From DAIRVC01 sp036803025 (lineage in GTDB: Bacteria > Chloroflexota > Anaerolineae > Anaerolineales > E44-bin32), in contig DAIRVC010000158.1 in the NCBI GenBank assembly GCA_036803025.1, positions 1 through 6,243 on the forward strand: a stretch of DNA of 6,243 bases. The letters are read 5' to 3'. Under the pieces are notes generated by a model, which was given only the letters and a program-made list of their open reading frames with translations, was not told the DNA's origin and did not search any database. Within the stretch, counting starts at the first letter, position 1; each line of letters opens with the position of its first letter. This document shows positions 5,390 through 6,243 of the stretch, piece by piece. The position numbers and the translations under genes were made by a program.

Positions 5390-5832
5390 ATCCGGCCGCA
5401 GCAGAGAAGGCGCACAGCCTTGTCCGGCCGACGGTCGACACCAAGTTCCATATCGACTCGGCCTGGTGGACAAGGGCCGACCGTGAGTTGGAGGTCTATC
5501 TGATCGGGCAGCTGTGCCCCGAACATCAGGCAGCCTTCGCCGATATGGACAGCCAGGCGGTGATCGATGTGGTCGATCCCGAGAGCGGCGAAGTGCATCA
5601 GATGCCCGGGATCCAGCATGTGCTGATCACGCACTGCGCCAAGCAGCCCGACTACCTCACCCCGCAGACCAGTCTGGTGAATGCCGTGTTCCGTCTGTTC
5701 CTGGCGAACGGCAACGCCCCGCTGTCGCCGGCTGAGATGCAGGAGCGTTTGGGCAAGCCGGCCAATACCATCCTGCGCACGCTCTCCTCGCCCCGTGTGT
5801 ACAAAGGCATCCGACCCTACGTCAAAGATTGA
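5386..5832 (+). CDS. Uncharacterised 148-residue protein with C-terminal helix-turn-helix-like region
   Basis: No named family is recognised. The N-terminal half carries a compact aromatic and charged stretch AWWTRADRELEVYLIGQLCPEH (26-47), VIDVVDPESGEV (59-70) and ITHCAKQPDYL (81-91). C44 and H47 (CPEH) together with H83 and C84 (HC) could bind one metal ion. The C-terminal half reads as a winged-helix-like fold: helix SLVNAVFRLFLANGN (96-110), helix SPAEMQERLG (114-123), recognition-type helix ANTILRTLSS (126-135), then VYKGIRPY. It should be cytoplasmic. The start is certain: AGGAGG at 5374-5379, six bases before the ATG, which overlaps the previous stop by four bases. The pair is therefore an operon with coupled translation, suggesting the products act together, perhaps in transcription or nucleic-acid handling; that role is inference. 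Its stop codon lies inside the -35 of the tRNA promoter. Confidence 0.88.
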   Translation: MNPAAAEKAHSLVRPTVDTKFHIDSAWWTRADRELEVYLIGQLCPEHQAAFADMDSQAVIDVVDPESGEVHQMPGIQHVLITHCAKQPDYLTPQTSLVNAVFRLFLANGNAPLSPAEMQERLGKPANTILRTLSSPRVYKGIRPYVKD

Positions 5833-5857
5833 CCCCGGCCCCGGTTGGGCCTAGAAT
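5829..5857 (+). promoter_or_regulatory. Promoter of the tRNA-Arg gene
   Basis: TTGACC (5829-5834, 5 of 6 to TTGACA) and TAGAAT (5852-5857, 5 of 6 to TATAAT) are separated by exactly 17 bases. This is the best sigma-70-type promoter in the window. Transcription would start near 5864, about three bases before the mature tRNA. The -35 overlaps the stop codon (5830-5832) of the upstream gene. Confidence 0.8.
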
Positions 5858-5866
5858 CCCGCGCAG

Positions 5867-5939
5867 GCCCCCGTAGCTCAACGGATAGAGCAGCAGCCTT
5901 CTAAGCTGTTGGTTGCGCGTTCGAATCGCGCCGGGGGCG
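5867..5939 (+). tRNA. tRNA-Arg (anticodon UCU)
   Basis: The 73 bases fold into a complete cloverleaf. The acceptor stem GCCCCCG/CGGGGGC is fully paired. The D-stem is GCTC/GAGC with an 8-base loop. The anticodon stem GCAGC/GCTGT has one G-U pair, and its loop CTTCTAA places anticodon TCT at 5900-5902 after the invariant T33. The variable region is TGGTT, and the T-arm is GCGCG-TTCGAAT-CGCGC. The discriminator base is G (5939). The anticodon reads the AGA codon (and possibly AGG by wobble), rare in GC-rich genes such as those here. CCA is not encoded; CCT follows. The gene stands alone in the window with its own promoter and no clear T-rich terminator after it. Confidence 0.97.
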
Positions 5940-6132
5940 CCTCGAGTCAATCGCGGCCAGCTGACGCCCCATGTGCCCCGGCAACCCCGGCAGCCGACCC
6001 AAACGGCCCCGCCCGATTTCGCCGGATATGCGCCCCGTCTTCACAGATTCTCCACAATCGGCGGTTACTCTACTGACAGCCGCAAGGGATCACCGGATCC
6101 CCGGCGGCGAAATCAAGGTGGAGGTTGTACTG

Positions 6133-6243
6133 ATGAAGAAGTGGCTGGTTGTAGGTGGCATGACGATTGTGGCGCTGGCGGCTGTTGCGGCCGGCTTGGG
6201 CCTGGGAACTTACGTTGCTTTCGCCCAGGACGAGACGCCGACG
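6133..6243 (+). CDS. Exported protein, N-terminal fragment (cut by window edge)
   Basis: Only 37 residues lie in the window. They form a clear signal peptide: MKKW start, a hydrophobic core to about residue 28, and AFA (29-31) before a likely cut ahead of QDETPT. The mature protein is not visible, so the function is unknown. The ATG is supported by GGAGG at 6120-6124, eight bases upstream. The 193 bases between the tRNA and this gene show no other gene and no convincing promoter; weak candidates such as TACTCT at 6066-6071 lack a well-spaced -35. Confidence 0.75.
   Translation, partial: MKKWLVVGGMTIVALAAVAAGLGLGTYVAFAQDETPT

Noticed and set aside
3908..5473. A 521-codon open frame on the minus strand opposite the unknown pair
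   Set aside because: Its translation is rich in H, R, Q and D with no domain pattern, typical of the antisense of a GC-rich gene. The plus-strand frames have proper starts, Shine-Dalgarno coupling and protein-like composition.
5940..6132. Intrinsic terminator for tRNA-Arg or a strong promoter for the exported protein
   Set aside because: The GC-rich short repeats here have no following T-run, and no -35/-10 pair with normal spacing reaches more than half of the consensus.

Overview
The window is a GC-rich bacterial chromosomal segment with dense, short-spaced genes. The mix of families suggests a member of the Chloroflexota, probably Anaerolineae. These are a KdpD-type DUF4118 sensor kinase, a lone receiver protein, a DUF192 protein joined to a LysM/M23 peptidase, a DUF2007 protein, and a coupled pair of uncharacterised proteins whose sequence style I associate with that lineage. 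The taxonomic call is inference from remembered family resemblance, not a search. I see no mobile element, CRISPR array or phage gene.

Layout. (1) Positions 1-685, minus strand: the first 228 residues of a membrane sensor histidine kinase (DUF4118 plus the start of a GAF domain), running off the left edge. (2) Positions 686-1210: about 525 bases without a convincing gene. They hold an extended -10 promoter-like site, a perfect 11-bp hairpin, smaller hairpins and, at the right end, a good promoter for the next gene. (3) Positions 1211-1597: a single-domain CheY-like response regulator, closed by a strong intrinsic terminator at 1619-1643. (4) Positions 1661-3416: a DUF192 protein and, overlapping it by 14 bases, an exported LysM/M23 peptidase with a complete active site. 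(5) Positions 3429-3680, minus strand: a small DUF2007 protein, convergent with the peptidase gene. (6) Positions 3753-3760: overlapping -10 elements facing opposite ways, between the DUF2007 gene and a two-gene operon. (7) Positions 3794-5832: that operon, encoding 531- and 148-residue proteins of unknown function whose reading frames overlap by ATGA. (8) Positions 5867-5939: tRNA-Arg(UCU), with a promoter whose -35 overlaps the preceding stop codon. (9) Positions 6133-6243: the N-terminus of an exported protein cut by the right edge.

How the genes may work together. The divergent kinase and lone receiver could belong to one signalling circuit, although neither carries an output domain in this window. 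DUF192 and the M23 peptidase form a probable envelope operon. The most notable uncharacterised unit is the 3794-5832 pair. Both proteins end in what look like helix-turn-helix or winged-helix regions, and the first also has two beta-rich segments, so a nucleic-acid-associated complex is a reasonable but unproven guess. Shine-Dalgarno use is mixed. Four genes have a clear site, while the kinase, DUF2007, peptidase and 531-residue genes do not, and two of those have a -10-like hexamer placed where a leaderless transcript would need it.
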